Notes: generated by a model not told the origin, from the sequence alone. A stretch of 64,000 bases of DNA from HGM04593 sp045657945 (GCA_045657945.1 JAZOUB010000015.1:223068-287067), one strand, 5' to 3'. Positions 1 through 9,648 are shown, counted from the stretch's first letter. Program-made: numbers and translations.

Positions 1-1730
1 ACTGGCCACATATCGAAGAGGAACAATGCGCCAAGTGCGACAATGAAATATATTTGCTTGAAGTTATATCTTGTGTATGCCCACATTAATACAACAGCTA
101 TAGAAATGAACCTAAATGAACGCCAAGCATCACTGACAAGCATGCTCTTGCGATGTTTAATAAGCGCATCGATTAAATCGGGGGCGTCTATTGATGATTT
201 GAAATCGAAGAAGATATCAGGCATAATAGCAAAAAGTAACGTAATACCGCCTGTAATTCCAAACGCGATATTCATGGCATTCATGGTTTTTTTCGCCTGA
301 GTCTCATTCTCTTTTACAGATTCCATAAAGCGTTTTACAGCGAGTATTGCAAGCGTTGACATTGTGAGTGTTGTTACAACCAATGCCACAGATGGCGCAC
401 GGAACTTGTTGTAGAGAGGCATGTACTCAAAAAGGAAATTGTTTATCCAAGACATGTTTTTACCCCATGCAAGTATAAGTGAGAAAACTGTTGCACCAAG
501 CAACCACCATTTTTCTGGTCCGCGTACAATGATGAGTCCAAGTACAAAAAGGAAACAAACGATTGCTCCTGCATATACAGGGCCAGATGTTCCATCTTTG
601 GCTTGTGGACCCCAATATGTGGGGCAGTTTGCGGCATCTGAATCAATGGCCTCCATTATCTGGCGGTTATTGTTGATGTGGCGTAATGCTTTGCTTTTGC
701 TTACGCCTGGGTTATGCTTAACTAGCATGTCGGCATAGTCGTCAATCAAGTTGTTACGGTTGGCTTTGTATAGTTCACAGTCAGTGCCTACATTGTATCT
801 TGATGCCGCACCATAAAGGTTGGGAACAAGCAGTGTAAAACTCTCGGCTTTACCGTAGCTCCATCTAAAAGCGTAATCGACATCAAGTCCCGATGCTTTC
901 TCCCCGTCTTTCGCGGCAAGTTCAGAACCGCCACGCATGGACGATTTTGCATAGTCGTTTGTCGGCAACAGGATACCTATAGCCGGCGCTATGGCCAAGA
1001 CAGCAACAACTGCAAGGACTCCGGTTGCCTTAAAATAGTATTTGAGCCACTTCTCGCGGTAGGCGTATATGAAGTATACAACAGCTAAGATGAATATTGT
1101 GAGCAAGAGGTAGTAGCTTACTTGTTGGTGGCTCCAATAGACATTCAGACCTGTGAAAATCAGCGTAACCAGGCTACCAATTAGTAGTTTTCGCTTGTAG
1201 CAGAGTATGATACCGCCAATAACAGGAGCCATTGTGGCAATTACAAGGCTCTTGTTCATATGTCCGGCATCTATGATTATGAAGTTATACGACCCGAGTG
1301 TGTAGACTATTGAACCGGCTATACTGAGCCACGATTTACAACCTAGTGCGAGTAGCAGTATATAACCACCGATGAATGTGAGGAATATACAACCTATATG
1401 TCTGTTCGATGCACCGAACACTCTGAGTGTTATAACTTCACCAATAGGTTTGAATGCGTTGTCGGGCTGTGGCGAGTAGGTGTAGTTGCAGGGCATTCCC
1501 GAGAACATGGCGTTTGACCAGTAGCTGTATTCGCCGCTCTCCTCGTGATAGTCGCGCGCATCCTTTCCCCATCCCATTGAACCAATGGCATCATCTTGTC
1601 TGATGTCCTTGCCGTCGAGCACGGGGCTAAAATAGATAAGTGTCAGTGTTAGGAAAATAAGCACGGCAATCACATGTGGTACAGCGCTTTTCCAGTTGAA
1701 ATTCTTGCAAAAAGTCATCTTGTTCATCAT
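1..1730 (-). CDS. YfhO-family multi-TM membrane protein (3' end outside window)
   Basis: The reading frame opens with tandem ATG codons at 1730-1725 and stays open to the window edge (about 576 codons), so the C-terminus is missing. The translation begins MMNKMTFCKNFNWKSAV and is dominated by hydrophobic helices; early loops read FSPVLDGKDIRQDD and MFSGMPCNYTY. This layout, a DG(K)D loop after the first helix and an (S/G)MP(C/T)Y segment, is that of the YfhO/GT-C-like family, which is thought to act in glycosylation of surface polymers (teichoic acid in Firmicutes; substrate unknown in Bacteroidetes). It starts 1 nt after the stop of the upstream glycosyltransferase, so the two are translationally coupled at the end of the metG-flippase-GT-GT run. 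The family call is from recognition of the fold pattern; function is inferred. Confidence 0.8.
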   Translation of the reverse strand, partial: MMNKMTFCKNFNWKSAVPHVIAVLIFLTLTLIYFSPVLDGKDIRQDDAIGSMGWGKDARDYHEESGEYSYWSNAMFSGMPCNYTYSPQPDNAFKPIGEVITLRVFGASNRHIGCIFLTFIGGYILLLALGCKSWLSIAGSIVYTLGSYNFIIIDAGHMNKSLVIATMAPVIGGIILCYKRKLLIGSLVTLIFTGLNVYWSHQQVSYYLLLTIFILAVVYFIYAYREKWLKYYFKATGVLAVVAVLAIAPAIGILLPTNDYAKSSMRGGSELAAKDGEKASGLDVDYAFRWSYGKAESFTLLVPNLYGAASRYNVGTDCELYKANRNNLIDDYADMLVKHNPGVSKSKALRHINNNRQIMEAIDSDAANCPTYWGPQAKDGTSGPVYAGAIVCFLFVLGLIIVRGPEKWWLLGATVFSLILAWGKNMSWINNFLFEYMPLYNKFRAPSVALVVTTLTMSTLAILAVKRFMESVKENETQAKKTMNAMNIAFGITGGITLLFAIMPDIFFDFKSSIDAPDLIDALIKHRKSMLVSDAWRSFRFISIAVVLMWAYTRYNFKQIYFIVALGALFLFDMWP

Positions 1731-1731
1731 A

Positions 1732-2946
1732 TCATTTTTTTATTATTTCCTTCAAGAGGTTGTACATGCGCTCCTCGTATTGTTCAAGAGTATAGTTGTC
1801 TCTTACGATTGTATGGGCGCTCTTTGCCTTCTGTTCAAACTCTTCAGTAGGCAATGATTCAAGTTCCAGCAGGGTTTGTTCAAAATCCTTGTATGTTGTG
1901 TTTGCTACACATATTCCACAATGTGCCAGTTCTACGCCGGTTGCCTTGCTATAAACAGGCAGTAAGGCTTCATTTCCAAGTACATTGAGTACTGCAACTG
2001 CACCTCCTTCGGACACGGATGGGTTGAGAAGAATACCACATTGTGACAGTATATGTGCATATTTTGCCGATTCGATATCAACAAAACCATGCAGATGTAT
2101 ATTGTCGCACGCTTTGATCTTTGGGGTATAATAGTTCCAGAAATCGGTCTCCAGGCGGCTGCCTCCGCATATATGGAGCGTGTATTCGGGATGTTCAACA
2201 GCAAAATCAATTGCAATATCCAACCCTTTATGTATCATTCCGGAACTGCCGAACCACAGGATGCTTTTTCTGCACTTTGCAAAGTCCTTCTTGACCGGTG
2301 TCTTGATTGTCGGGAAATAGAAGGCCGGCAACCAATGGTATTTGCCTTTATGCTTATCCTCGTTTACGAATTTGCTGAATACATAACTGTCGCCTAAACA
2401 GATTACGGCATCGCTCAAGTTTGCCTCGTAGTATGTTCTTACATCGCCCGGGACATAGCGGTTGGCGCTCAGCATCCACCTGTCGTGTCTGTCATGGAAA
2501 TCCTTGTTACGCAATGCTGTTTCTCTGTAATTGAAGAATGTCTCTCCACCTACGGGGTAGAATATTTTCAGCGGCTTGACCTTTTCATCGGTAGAAAACG
2601 CTCCCATGAAGGCATTGCCGTTTATGCCAAAGACAATATCATACTTGGAGTAGTCTATACCTGTTTTTGTGCGTGAAACACAGTCGACGCAATATCCAAG
2701 TTTGTCAAAGCACTTTGCTATTGTGTAGCATTCGGTGAGATTCGAGTGGTATTTTGGCAACTCTTTTTTGTCAAAAGCCTCGGGCAAATGGCACATCAGG
2801 ACATGCTTGGAGTATTCCTTGTTGAATACATTCTTTTTGTATTTTTCGGTCAGCAACAGTTTTTGCAACCACGAGATAATGGTGTTTGCAAAGCGTCTTT
2901 TTGCTATTGGCAACAAGCGTCGTATTTCGGAAAAGCGTAATCTCAT
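1732..2946 (-). CDS. GT4-type glycosyltransferase
   Basis: This 404-residue protein has a Rossmann-like C-terminal half typical of retaining glycosyltransferases of family GT4: ILWFGSSGMIHKGLDIAI (about 229-246) is the sugar-nucleotide loop plus helix, and GILLNPSVSEGGAVAVL (304-320) is the acidic E-x-G region contacting the donor. The N-terminal half (residues 45-200) is less recognisable and would hold the acceptor site. No transmembrane segment is seen, so it probably works at the inner face of the cytoplasmic membrane. It sits 9 nt after the next glycosyltransferase and 1 nt before the YfhO-like gene, within a surface-glycan assembly set. Donor and acceptor cannot be read from sequence. 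Confidence 0.82.
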   Translation of the reverse strand: MRLRFSEIRRLLPIAKRRFANTIISWLQKLLLTEKYKKNVFNKEYSKHVLMCHLPEAFDKKELPKYHSNLTECYTIAKCFDKLGYCVDCVSRTKTGIDYSKYDIVFGINGNAFMGAFSTDEKVKPLKIFYPVGGETFFNYRETALRNKDFHDRHDRWMLSANRYVPGDVRTYYEANLSDAVICLGDSYVFSKFVNEDKHKGKYHWLPAFYFPTIKTPVKKDFAKCRKSILWFGSSGMIHKGLDIAIDFAVEHPEYTLHICGGSRLETDFWNYYTPKIKACDNIHLHGFVDIESAKYAHILSQCGILLNPSVSEGGAVAVLNVLGNEALLPVYSKATGVELAHCGICVANTTYKDFEQTLLELESLPTEEFEQKAKSAHTIVRDNYTLEQYEERMYNLLKEIIKK

Positions 2947-2955
2947 GGCCTTTGG

Positions 2956-4044
2956 TTACAATTTACGGTAAACATTACATGTCTGCTCAACCATGCGTTC
3001 GAGCGAGAACTCCTTGCTGCGCAGTGCTCCTTTTTGGCGTAGTTCTTCGCGCAGGGTTGAACTTGCAAGTACCTCTTTCAAGGTGTCATGCATTGATTGT
3101 GCGTTGTTCGGATTAAAGAACATAGCCGCATCACCGGCAACTTCGGGGAAACAACTGGCATTGCTCAAGCATACGGGGCAGTTGTTGTTGAAGGCTTCGA
3201 GAATGGGTATGCCGAAACCTTCATAGTGTGACGGGAATACAAAGCACAGTGCATGACGGTAGAGCGATACCATTTGTGCATCATTGGCCGATATATGCAG
3301 CAGGCGGTCGGCAATATTCCATCTTGCGAATAGTTTTTGCTCGGCGTGTGTAAAGGGACTGCCTGTACACACAATCTTCAATCCCGGGTCGAGATTAAAG
3401 ATTGAGCGTATGGCCGATAGCCATGGCAGGAAGTTCTTGTAGCCCTTGCGCTCTCCCACATAAAGGACATAACGGTCGAAAAGAGGGGCGACAGCTTTGG
3501 CTACCGGTCGATAACCGTGGTGTACCACGCTTATCTTTGACGGGTCTGTACCCAATAGCTCCACGATGTCGCGTTTTGTATTCTCGCTTACGGCAATGAT
3601 GTGGTCGGCTTCGGCTATGAGAAGCTTTTTGTGCGGAATGGTACGGTCATATATGAGTACATCCTGGGGATACCGCTCAAATGTCATATCATGTATTGTC
3701 AGTACAAATGGTTTCTGTCGTTCTTTGACTGTTTCCAGAAAATATGGACTGAAATACGTTGGATGAAAAATATCGTAATCGTTGTGCTTGATTGCTTGCT
3801 TGGATACATAGTTGTTGGCCAAGGCATATATGCGGCGCTTGATACGATAGTTTTTCGGGAAGTTTATGGTTTTGTACTTGTGCCCGTAGGTCTCTGTGAC
3901 ATAATGGTTTTCGCAATATCTCATAGGTATGTCGGCAACAAATTCGTCGGCCGGCAGGTTGTACATTAGGTCGGCAAAGTATCTGGTTACACCTCCAAAA
4001 CGCTGGAATGTGAACATCTGGTTGTCATACAATATCTTTTTCAT
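2956..4044 (-). CDS. GT4-type glycosyltransferase (mannosyltransferase-like)
   Basis: A 362-residue glycosyltransferase family 4 protein. The N-terminus shows the acceptor-domain glycine loop FQRFGGVTRYF (13-23). The C-terminal domain has LYVGERKGYKNF (194-205) and the EX7E signature in PSHYEGFGIPILEAF (E275 and E283), which in the family binds the donor nucleotide-sugar. Such enzymes add a sugar to a lipid-linked oligosaccharide in the cytoplasm. It lies 1 nt from the flippase gene (4046) and just before the second glycosyltransferase, so all three are likely one transcript. Similarity is to the WbaZ/mannosyl-transferase branch, but the sugar is not determinable here. Confidence 0.87.
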   Translation of the reverse strand: MKKILYDNQMFTFQRFGGVTRYFADLMYNLPADEFVADIPMRYCENHYVTETYGHKYKTINFPKNYRIKRRIYALANNYVSKQAIKHNDYDIFHPTYFSPYFLETVKERQKPFVLTIHDMTFERYPQDVLIYDRTIPHKKLLIAEADHIIAVSENTKRDIVELLGTDPSKISVVHHGYRPVAKAVAPLFDRYVLYVGERKGYKNFLPWLSAIRSIFNLDPGLKIVCTGSPFTHAEQKLFARWNIADRLLHISANDAQMVSLYRHALCFVFPSHYEGFGIPILEAFNNNCPVCLSNASCFPEVAGDAAMFFNPNNAQSMHDTLKEVLASSTLREELRQKGALRSKEFSLERMVEQTCNVYRKL

Positions 4045-4045
4045 A

Positions 4046-5506
4046 TCACAGGTCTTTTTTTCGTTTGAACACGAAATTCACAATTTCGCTCAGTTCTTTG
4101 CTGCGCATAAGGTAATTGAAACCTATGTACAGCGTTGCAGCAATAGCAATTCTTGCTGCGAGTAATATGTATGGACTGGTTATGAAAGTTGTTGCAAAAT
4201 ATGTCGCAATCATTATAGTTGCAGCAGTCAGCAGATAGGGTAGTGTGTCGCTGACGAACATCTGTAATGTCAGTTTGATCTCCTTGTCGGCAAACCTATG
4301 CCATACTAGCAGCCACAGTGCATTGAATACGCAGTACGCAATTAGCATATTCTTTATGCCATAAGGGTGTAACAGCAATAGCATAGAGAGTGTAAGTACT
4401 CCTTGGACAATGGTGCACCACATGAATGTCCTTGCTTTTCCGCGGCTTACCAAAAGATTTGTCAGCATTGATTGGATAGGCATGAAGCCTCCCCAAATTG
4501 CAAGTATCTGCAACATCTCGGCGCTCTCCAGCCATTTTTCGGTAATGACAATTATTATCAGTTCCTTTGATACAAGTGAAAGTCCGAACATCAGCGGGAA
4601 TGCCACGAATGCCGTAAAACGAAGCATTTTGCGGAAAACTCGCAACTGGCGTTCGCTGTCATCTACCACCTTCGCTAGTACCGGCTGCGCAACAGCATTT
4701 ACCATTCCGTTGACAATCTCTCCGCCCATATTGAACCATTCGGCCGATTTTGTGTAATTGCCTACATCTGTGCGCTTGTAGAACTTTCCAAGTATGAACG
4801 AGAAAATGTTCCAATTGAAGCGTTGGAACAGGTTGGTTATGAGCAGGCGGTAACTGAATGCAAAAAGATAGCGCAAAGGTGCGAAGTTTACCTTTAGGCT
4901 TGGACGCCATGGGGTGTAATACCAGCAAACAACAGTGCGCACCAGTACATACACGATGCTCTGCGTGGCTATGCCCCAATAGGAGTTGCCATTCAGTGCC
5001 ATGATTATACCTACAGTTCCACTTATGCTTATGGCAAGCATCAATGCAATCGACTTCTGCTTTACTTTCAGTTCGCGGAAAAGATAGGCCGACGGTGCTA
5101 TTCCGAACCCGGCTACCACGAATCCCAGAAAGTTGTACCGCGCCAGGTCAACAAGAACAGGCTGGTTGAAAAAGTCGGCAATGAGCGGTGCGCAGAAGAA
5201 GAGCACTGCATACATCAGCACAGAAATGATGATGTTGAACCAGAATACGGCATTATAATCATCGTGTGTCACTCTCTTGCGGTTGGCAATGGCGGCCACG
5301 AAACCGCTGTCCTGCAGTGAGCCTGCAATTGCGCTGAAAATGGCCAACATTCCAATGGGTCCGTAATCATCAGGGCTGAGGATGCGTGCAAGGTATACGC
5401 CGAACACAAGGCTCAACAACTGGCACACAGTGTTACTGAGACCGCCCCAAAGCATTCCCTTTGCGACGGTCTGTTTCAAACTGTGTGTAGTGTTCTCCTT
5501 TGTCAT
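4046..5506 (-). CDS. Polysaccharide flippase, MOP superfamily (Wzx/WzxC-like)
   Basis: 486 residues with about 12-14 predicted membrane helices. The N-terminus (QTVAKGMLWGGLSNTV, then LVFGVYLARILSPDDYG) matches the start of O-antigen/teichuronic-acid type flippases (PF13440/PF01943), where a short amphipathic helix precedes TM1 and LARxLSPxDYG lies between TM1 and TM2. The role is to move undecaprenyl-linked glycan repeat units across the inner membrane. It is placed 15 nt after metG and directly before two GT4 genes, so it presumably exports the glycan those enzymes build. The metG link is positional only. Confidence 0.88.
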   Translation of the reverse strand: MTKENTTHSLKQTVAKGMLWGGLSNTVCQLLSLVFGVYLARILSPDDYGPIGMLAIFSAIAGSLQDSGFVAAIANRKRVTHDDYNAVFWFNIIISVLMYAVLFFCAPLIADFFNQPVLVDLARYNFLGFVVAGFGIAPSAYLFRELKVKQKSIALMLAISISGTVGIIMALNGNSYWGIATQSIVYVLVRTVVCWYYTPWRPSLKVNFAPLRYLFAFSYRLLITNLFQRFNWNIFSFILGKFYKRTDVGNYTKSAEWFNMGGEIVNGMVNAVAQPVLAKVVDDSERQLRVFRKMLRFTAFVAFPLMFGLSLVSKELIIIVITEKWLESAEMLQILAIWGGFMPIQSMLTNLLVSRGKARTFMWCTIVQGVLTLSMLLLLHPYGIKNMLIAYCVFNALWLLVWHRFADKEIKLTLQMFVSDTLPYLLTAATIMIATYFATTFITSPYILLAARIAIAATLYIGFNYLMRSKELSEIVNFVFKRKKDL

Positions 5507-5521
5507 TCTATCTTTTTGCTG

Positions 5522-7579
5522 TTACTTTATCTCGCTGCCCGGTTTTGCTGTGGGGGCAACGGTGAGCAATGAGAGTTTGCCTTCGTTGTCCTCGGCACTC
5601 AGGATCATACCCTCGCTCACGATGCCGCGCATTGTGCGTGGTGGCAGGTTGGCGATGAAGCATACCTGTTTGCCTACAAGTTCCTCGGGGTTGAAGTGCT
5701 TTGCAACACCCGAAAGGATTGTGCGTGTTGCAAGACCGTCATCAATCTTGAATTGCAACAGTTTGTCGGCCTTTGAAACCTTGGTACATTCAAGTACTGT
5801 ACCCACACGCATGTCGAGCTTCATAAAATCGTCGATTGTGCACTCGGGGCGTATCGGGTTTGCCTTGTAGTTGGCTGCTTCGTTCTCTTTCTTAATGCGC
5901 TCAAGACGGTCGAGCTGTGCCTGAATGGTTTCGTCCTCGATTTTCTCGAACAACAGGCATACCTCGCCAAGCTCGTGACCCTCGCCAAGCAGTGTTGTGC
6001 TGCCAAGGCTTGTCCACTCGAAGTTTTCGATGTTGAGCATCTCACGCAGTTTCTTGCTGCTGAATGGCAAGAATGGCTCGAATACGATAGCGAGGTTTGC
6101 AACAAGCTGCAACGAGAGGTTGAGGATTGTTGCCACGCGACCCATGTCGGTCTTTGCAAGTTTCCAAGGCTCTGTCTCGGCAAGATAACGGTTACCTATG
6201 CGTGCAAGCTCCATAGCCTCTTTCTGTGCCTCGCGGAACTTGTACTGGTCGAGCAGGTTTTCCACTCTCTCCTTTACATTCACGAATTCGTCAATGATTG
6301 CTTTGTCGTAGTCGGTGAGTTTGCCACAGGTTGGAACCTTGCCGTCGAAATATTTCTTTGTGAGTACAAGAGCGCGGTTTACGAAGTTACCATAAACTGC
6401 AACAAGCTCGTTGTTGTTGCGTGCCTGAAAATCCTTCCACGTAAAGTTGTTGTCCTTGGTCTCGGGCGCGTTGGCAGTTAGTACATAGCGCAATACATCC
6501 TGCTTGCCGGGGAAGTCAACGAGATACTCGTTCAACCATACAGCCCAGTTGCGTGATGTTGAAATCTTGTCGTCCTCAAGGTTAAGGAACTCGTTGCTTG
6601 GTACGTTGTCGGGCATCACATACTTGCCGTGAGCCTTCATCATTACGGGGAAGATGATACAGTGGAATACGATGTTGTCCTTACCAATGAAGTGTACGAG
6701 ACGTGTATCCTCGTTCTGCCACCACTGTTCCCATGTACCATGCTTCTCGGGGTTCTTGTCGCACAGTTCCTTTGTGTTGGAGATATATCCGATAGGGGCG
6801 TCGAACCATACATAGAGAACCTTGCCGTCAGCACCCTCCACGGGTACAGGGATACCCCAGTCAAGGTCACGTGTCATGGCGCGTGGCTGCAGGTCCATGT
6901 CGAGCCAGCTCTTGCACTGTCCATAGACATTTGGACGCCATTCCTTGTGCTCCTCCAGAATCCACTCTTTAAGCCACTGCTGGTAGTCGTTGAGCGGCAG
7001 GTACCAGTTCTTTGTCTCCTTGAGTATCGGTGCCTCGCCGGTCTCCTTTGAACGGGGATTGATTAGCTCTGTTGGCTCAAGCGCACGGCCACATCCTTCC
7101 TCGCACTGGTTGCCATAGGCCTGTTTGTGGCAGTATGGGCACTCGCCCACGACATCGCGGTCGGTAAGGAACTTCTCGTTCTTTACATCATAGAACTGCT
7201 TTGAAGTCTGCTCTACGAGCTTGCCGTCATCGTATAGTTTACGGAAGAATTCCGAAGCGAATTTGTGATGGGTCTCTGATGTTGTACGGCTATATACATC
7301 GAACGAAATGCCGAATCCCTCAAAGCTCTCCTTGATGATGCCGTGGTAACGGTCAACCACATCCTGTGGAGTGATGCCCTCTTTGCGGGCACGCTGTGTA
7401 ACGGGTACGCCATGCTCGTCGCTACCGCCGATGAAGAGTACATCCTCGCCTTTGAGGCGCAGATAGCGTACATAAATATCGGCAGGTACATATACTCCTG
7501 CAAGGTGACCGATGTGGACGGGACCGTTTGCGTATGGCAAGGCCGAAGTCACAAGTGTTCTTTTGAATTTCTTTTCCAT
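5522..7579 (-). CDS. metG: Methionyl-tRNA synthetase
   Basis: Class I aminoacyl-tRNA synthetase charging tRNA-Met and initiator tRNA. From the chosen start (ATG at 7579) it is 685 residues: PYANGPVHIGHLAG carries the HIGH motif (22-25), a zinc knuckle reads CPYC...C..GC near 145-165, the KMSKS loop is KISTSRN, and the C-terminal part (from LDMRVGTVLECTKV on) is an appended EMAP/Arc1p-like tRNA-binding domain. The frame is open to 7645, but a -7 box (TAATTTTG, 7650-7643) lies at that point and the extra 22 residues do not resemble the family, so the internal ATG is preferred. It heads the run that continues into the flippase and glycosyltransferases. Confidence 0.97.
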   Translation of the reverse strand: MEKKFKRTLVTSALPYANGPVHIGHLAGVYVPADIYVRYLRLKGEDVLFIGGSDEHGVPVTQRARKEGITPQDVVDRYHGIIKESFEGFGISFDVYSRTTSETHHKFASEFFRKLYDDGKLVEQTSKQFYDVKNEKFLTDRDVVGECPYCHKQAYGNQCEEGCGRALEPTELINPRSKETGEAPILKETKNWYLPLNDYQQWLKEWILEEHKEWRPNVYGQCKSWLDMDLQPRAMTRDLDWGIPVPVEGADGKVLYVWFDAPIGYISNTKELCDKNPEKHGTWEQWWQNEDTRLVHFIGKDNIVFHCIIFPVMMKAHGKYVMPDNVPSNEFLNLEDDKISTSRNWAVWLNEYLVDFPGKQDVLRYVLTANAPETKDNNFTWKDFQARNNNELVAVYGNFVNRALVLTKKYFDGKVPTCGKLTDYDKAIIDEFVNVKERVENLLDQYKFREAQKEAMELARIGNRYLAETEPWKLAKTDMGRVATILNLSLQLVANLAIVFEPFLPFSSKKLREMLNIENFEWTSLGSTTLLGEGHELGEVCLLFEKIEDETIQAQLDRLERIKKENEAANYKANPIRPECTIDDFMKLDMRVGTVLECTKVSKADKLLQFKIDDGLATRTILSGVAKHFNPEELVGKQVCFIANLPPRTMRGIVSEGMILSAEDNEGKLSLLTVAPTAKPGSEIK

Positions 7580-7642
7580 ATCTGTTATCTTTTTTAGTTT
7601 TGTTTTTGCTATTGTTGGAGACTGGTGTCTCGCGCTAAACGA

Positions 7643-7650
7643 CAAAATTA
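7643..7650 (-). promoter_or_regulatory. metG promoter -7 box (TAATTTTG)
   Basis: On the minus strand TAATTTTG matches the Bacteroidetes -7 consensus TAnnTTTG in all six fixed positions. A transcript would start near 7636, giving a leader of about 57 nt to the ATG at 7579. No clear -33 TTTG is seen at the usual distance. The box excludes the longer reading frame as the true metG start. Confidence 0.55.
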
Positions 7651-7758
7651 GTTATTTTATTTTAAAAAGCAGGCATGCGCGCGAGAAAAGTGTGCTATTA
7701 TATTCGCTTTGGTGCATAAACGAGAGCGCGTTTTACTGGAGTAATGTGAAAAATGTGT

Positions 7759-7766
7759 TATCTTCG
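7759..7766 (+). promoter_or_regulatory. Probable -7 box (TATCTTCG) of the Crp/Fnr gene
   Basis: TATCTTCG differs from TAnnTTTG at one base and lies 14 nt before the ATG at 7781. The same octamer precedes dapB (9690) and miaB (56127, minus), which argues that it is a functional variant in this genome. No good -33 element is visible. Confidence 0.4.
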
Positions 7767-7780
7767 CCATTAGAAACATT

Positions 7781-8350
7781 ATGACAATGAAGAATATAAC
7801 AGCGAAAATAAAACATTATCATCCGGTTTGTGATGAGGCTCTGCATGCAATGTTGAGTGAAATGACTGTTATGCATTGCCCTAAAAATACAACAATTGTA
7901 CATTCGGGCAGAATTGACCGTAATGTCTATTTTGTAGAGGAAGGGGTTGCTCGTTCTGTTTTCCACAAGGATGGCGTGGACACTACAACTTGGTTCAGTA
8001 TGGAAGGTGACATAACATTCGGCATGCATTCTCTCTACTATAATACTCCTTCGCTTGAGAGTATCGAAACTGTAACGGATTGTGTAATATATAAAATTCC
8101 AATTGATGTTCTGAATGCTTTATATGAGAAATATATTGACATTGCCAATTGGGGAAGAATCGTTCATCAGGAGTGTAATATGCTCCTGAGTCTTATATTT
8201 GTGGAGAGGTTGCAATTGTCGCCTCATGAGCGGTATGAAAAGTTCCTTAAGCGTTATCCTGGTTTAATGAATAGGGTGAAACTCCGATATATCGCGGAAT
8301 TTTTGGGTGTGACAATATATACCTTGAGTAGAATCAGAAGCAAAAGATGA
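7781..8350 (+). CDS. Crp/Fnr-family transcriptional regulator
   Basis: 189 residues with an N-terminal cyclic-nucleotide-binding-like beta barrel (about 15-115; NVYFVEEGVARSVF and WFSMEGDITFG are the characteristic strands) and a C-terminal winged helix-turn-helix (about 145-185; LRYIAEFLGVTIYTLSRIR is the recognition unit). Such Bacteroidetes proteins are usually sensors without cysteine clusters, and no Fe-S binding Cys set is seen here. It is transcribed divergently from metG and precedes an acyltransferase that appears to have its own promoter, so target genes are unknown. The N-terminus could also begin two codons later at the second Met. Confidence 0.85.
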   Translation: MTMKNITAKIKHYHPVCDEALHAMLSEMTVMHCPKNTTIVHSGRIDRNVYFVEEGVARSVFHKDGVDTTTWFSMEGDITFGMHSLYYNTPSLESIETVTDCVIYKIPIDVLNALYEKYIDIANWGRIVHQECNMLLSLIFVERLQLSPHERYEKFLKRYPGLMNRVKLRYIAEFLGVTIYTLSRIRSKR

Positions 8351-8390
8351 TTTTTTGCTCCAAAGCAAATCTCTTAAAGTAAAGCTGTGC

Positions 8391-8398
8391 TATTTTTG
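8391..8398 (+). promoter_or_regulatory. -7 box (TATTTTTG) of the acyltransferase gene
   Basis: A full match to TAnnTTTG located 38 nt before the ATG at 8436. It lies within the longer open frame that begins at 8355, so the 27-residue N-terminal extension of that frame cannot be in the message from this promoter. No convincing -33 TTTG is present. Confidence 0.5.
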
Positions 8399-8435
8399 CA
8401 CAAAACAAGTATTACGCACAAAAACAGAAAATAAA

Positions 8436-9611
8436 ATGCAAAAAAGAACAATCTCATCGGTGGATTTTGCCGATGCAAAACCACATTATGAGCTTCTTGA
8501 TGGCTTGCGTGGCGTAGCCGCAATTCTTGTACTTTTTTATCACGTTTTCGAGGGACTTGCCTTTGCCGAGGCAACAAATGGTGCCGGCAGTGGCTTGATA
8601 ACAACGCTCAATCACGGGCACATTGCCGTGGATTTCTTTTTTATCCTTTCGGGTTTCGTGATAAGTTATGCCTATGATGACCGTTGGGCTAAAATGAGTA
8701 CGTGGCAGTTCTTCAAACGCCGTCTTGTGCGTCTGCACCCCATGCTTGTGATGGGTGCGATTATAGGCACAATCGCATTTGCGGTCGTCGGTTTTGAAAA
8801 GTGGGACGGCGCAGTATCCTCTACGGGTTGGGTGATGGTGGCAATGTTGCTTACCATGTTCATGATTCCGGCCGTTCCTGGTGTGCCATACGAGGTGCGT
8901 GGCAATGGCGAGATGTTCCCGCTTAACGGTCCGGCATGGTCGCTTTTCTTTGAGTATATCGGCAATATCCTTTATGCGCTTGTAATCCGTCGCCTTTCTA
9001 CAAAAATCCTTACAATTCTGGCGGTTGTTCTAGGTTGTCTTCATGCATGGTTCTTTGTGGGGAATGTGTCGGGGTACGACATGGTTGGTGTTGGTTGGAC
9101 TATCAATGAAGTGAATTTCTTGGGTGGTCTGGTACGTATGTTGTTCCCCTTTACTGTGGGTATGTTGCTTGCCCGTACATTCAAGCCTCGCAAGGTTAAG
9201 GGTGCTTTCTGGAAATGCAGTTTAATGCTTGTTGTTCTGTTTGCAGTGCCATATATTGCTCCTTTTGAAAATTCAGGTATTAGTGTCAACAGCCTGTACG
9301 AGGTTGTGTGCATCGCGCTGGTGTTTCCATTTATTGTGTGGTTGGGCGCCTGTGGTGGAACTGGCAGTTCCTTTACATCAAAGGTCAGCAAAGTGCTTGG
9401 AGATTTGTCCTATCCGCTGTATATCGTTCACTACCCGATAATGTACATCTTCTATGCTTGGCTAATTGAGAAAAAAGTTTACACGCTGAATGAGTGTCTG
9501 GAGGTGGCCGCACTTGTTGTTGTTTCAAGCATAGTGCTTGCAATCTTGTGTCTGAAACTGTATGATGAACCTGTGCGCAGGTGGCTTACACGGAAAATGC
9601 AAAAGAGATGA
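8436..9611 (+). CDS. Acyltransferase family 3 (OafA/YrhL-like) membrane protein
   Basis: 391 residues from the ATG at 8436, with about ten hydrophobic helices. The conserved opening YELLDGLRGVAAILVLFYH places the family's LDGLRG motif at 21-26 and the catalytic-type histidine at 36; DFFFILSGFVISYAY follows. Acyltransferase-3 proteins transfer acetyl or other acyl groups from the cytoplasm to surface sugars (O-antigen, peptidoglycan, capsule) in the inner membrane. There is no fused SGNH domain. It follows the Crp/Fnr gene but has its own -7 box and ends in a terminator (9617-9648), so it is probably a single-gene unit. The acyl group and acceptor are unknown. Confidence 0.88.
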   Translation: MQKRTISSVDFADAKPHYELLDGLRGVAAILVLFYHVFEGLAFAEATNGAGSGLITTLNHGHIAVDFFFILSGFVISYAYDDRWAKMSTWQFFKRRLVRLHPMLVMGAIIGTIAFAVVGFEKWDGAVSSTGWVMVAMLLTMFMIPAVPGVPYEVRGNGEMFPLNGPAWSLFFEYIGNILYALVIRRLSTKILTILAVVLGCLHAWFFVGNVSGYDMVGVGWTINEVNFLGGLVRMLFPFTVGMLLARTFKPRKVKGAFWKCSLMLVVLFAVPYIAPFENSGISVNSLYEVVCIALVFPFIVWLGACGGTGSSFTSKVSKVLGDLSYPLYIVHYPIMYIFYAWLIEKKVYTLNECLEVAALVVVSSIVLAILCLKLYDEPVRRWLTRKMQKR

Positions 9612-9616
9612 TAGAG

Positions 9617-9648
9617 AAAAGAGCGGTCATAAGGGCTGCTCTTTTTTG
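9617..9648 (+). terminator. Intrinsic terminator after the acyltransferase
   Basis: Arms AAAAGAGC (9617-9624) and GCTCTTTT (9638-9645) form an 8-bp stem with a 13-nt loop, and the T run continues to 9647. It starts 5 nt after the stop codon and separates the acyltransferase from dapB. Confidence 0.7.

Noticed and set aside
421..738. 105-residue plus-strand frame
   Set aside because: It is antisense to the continuous YfhO-like minus-strand frame that runs from 1730 to the window edge.
5382..5870. 162-residue plus-strand frame
   Set aside because: It is the complement of metG and the flippase, which both have clear family motifs.
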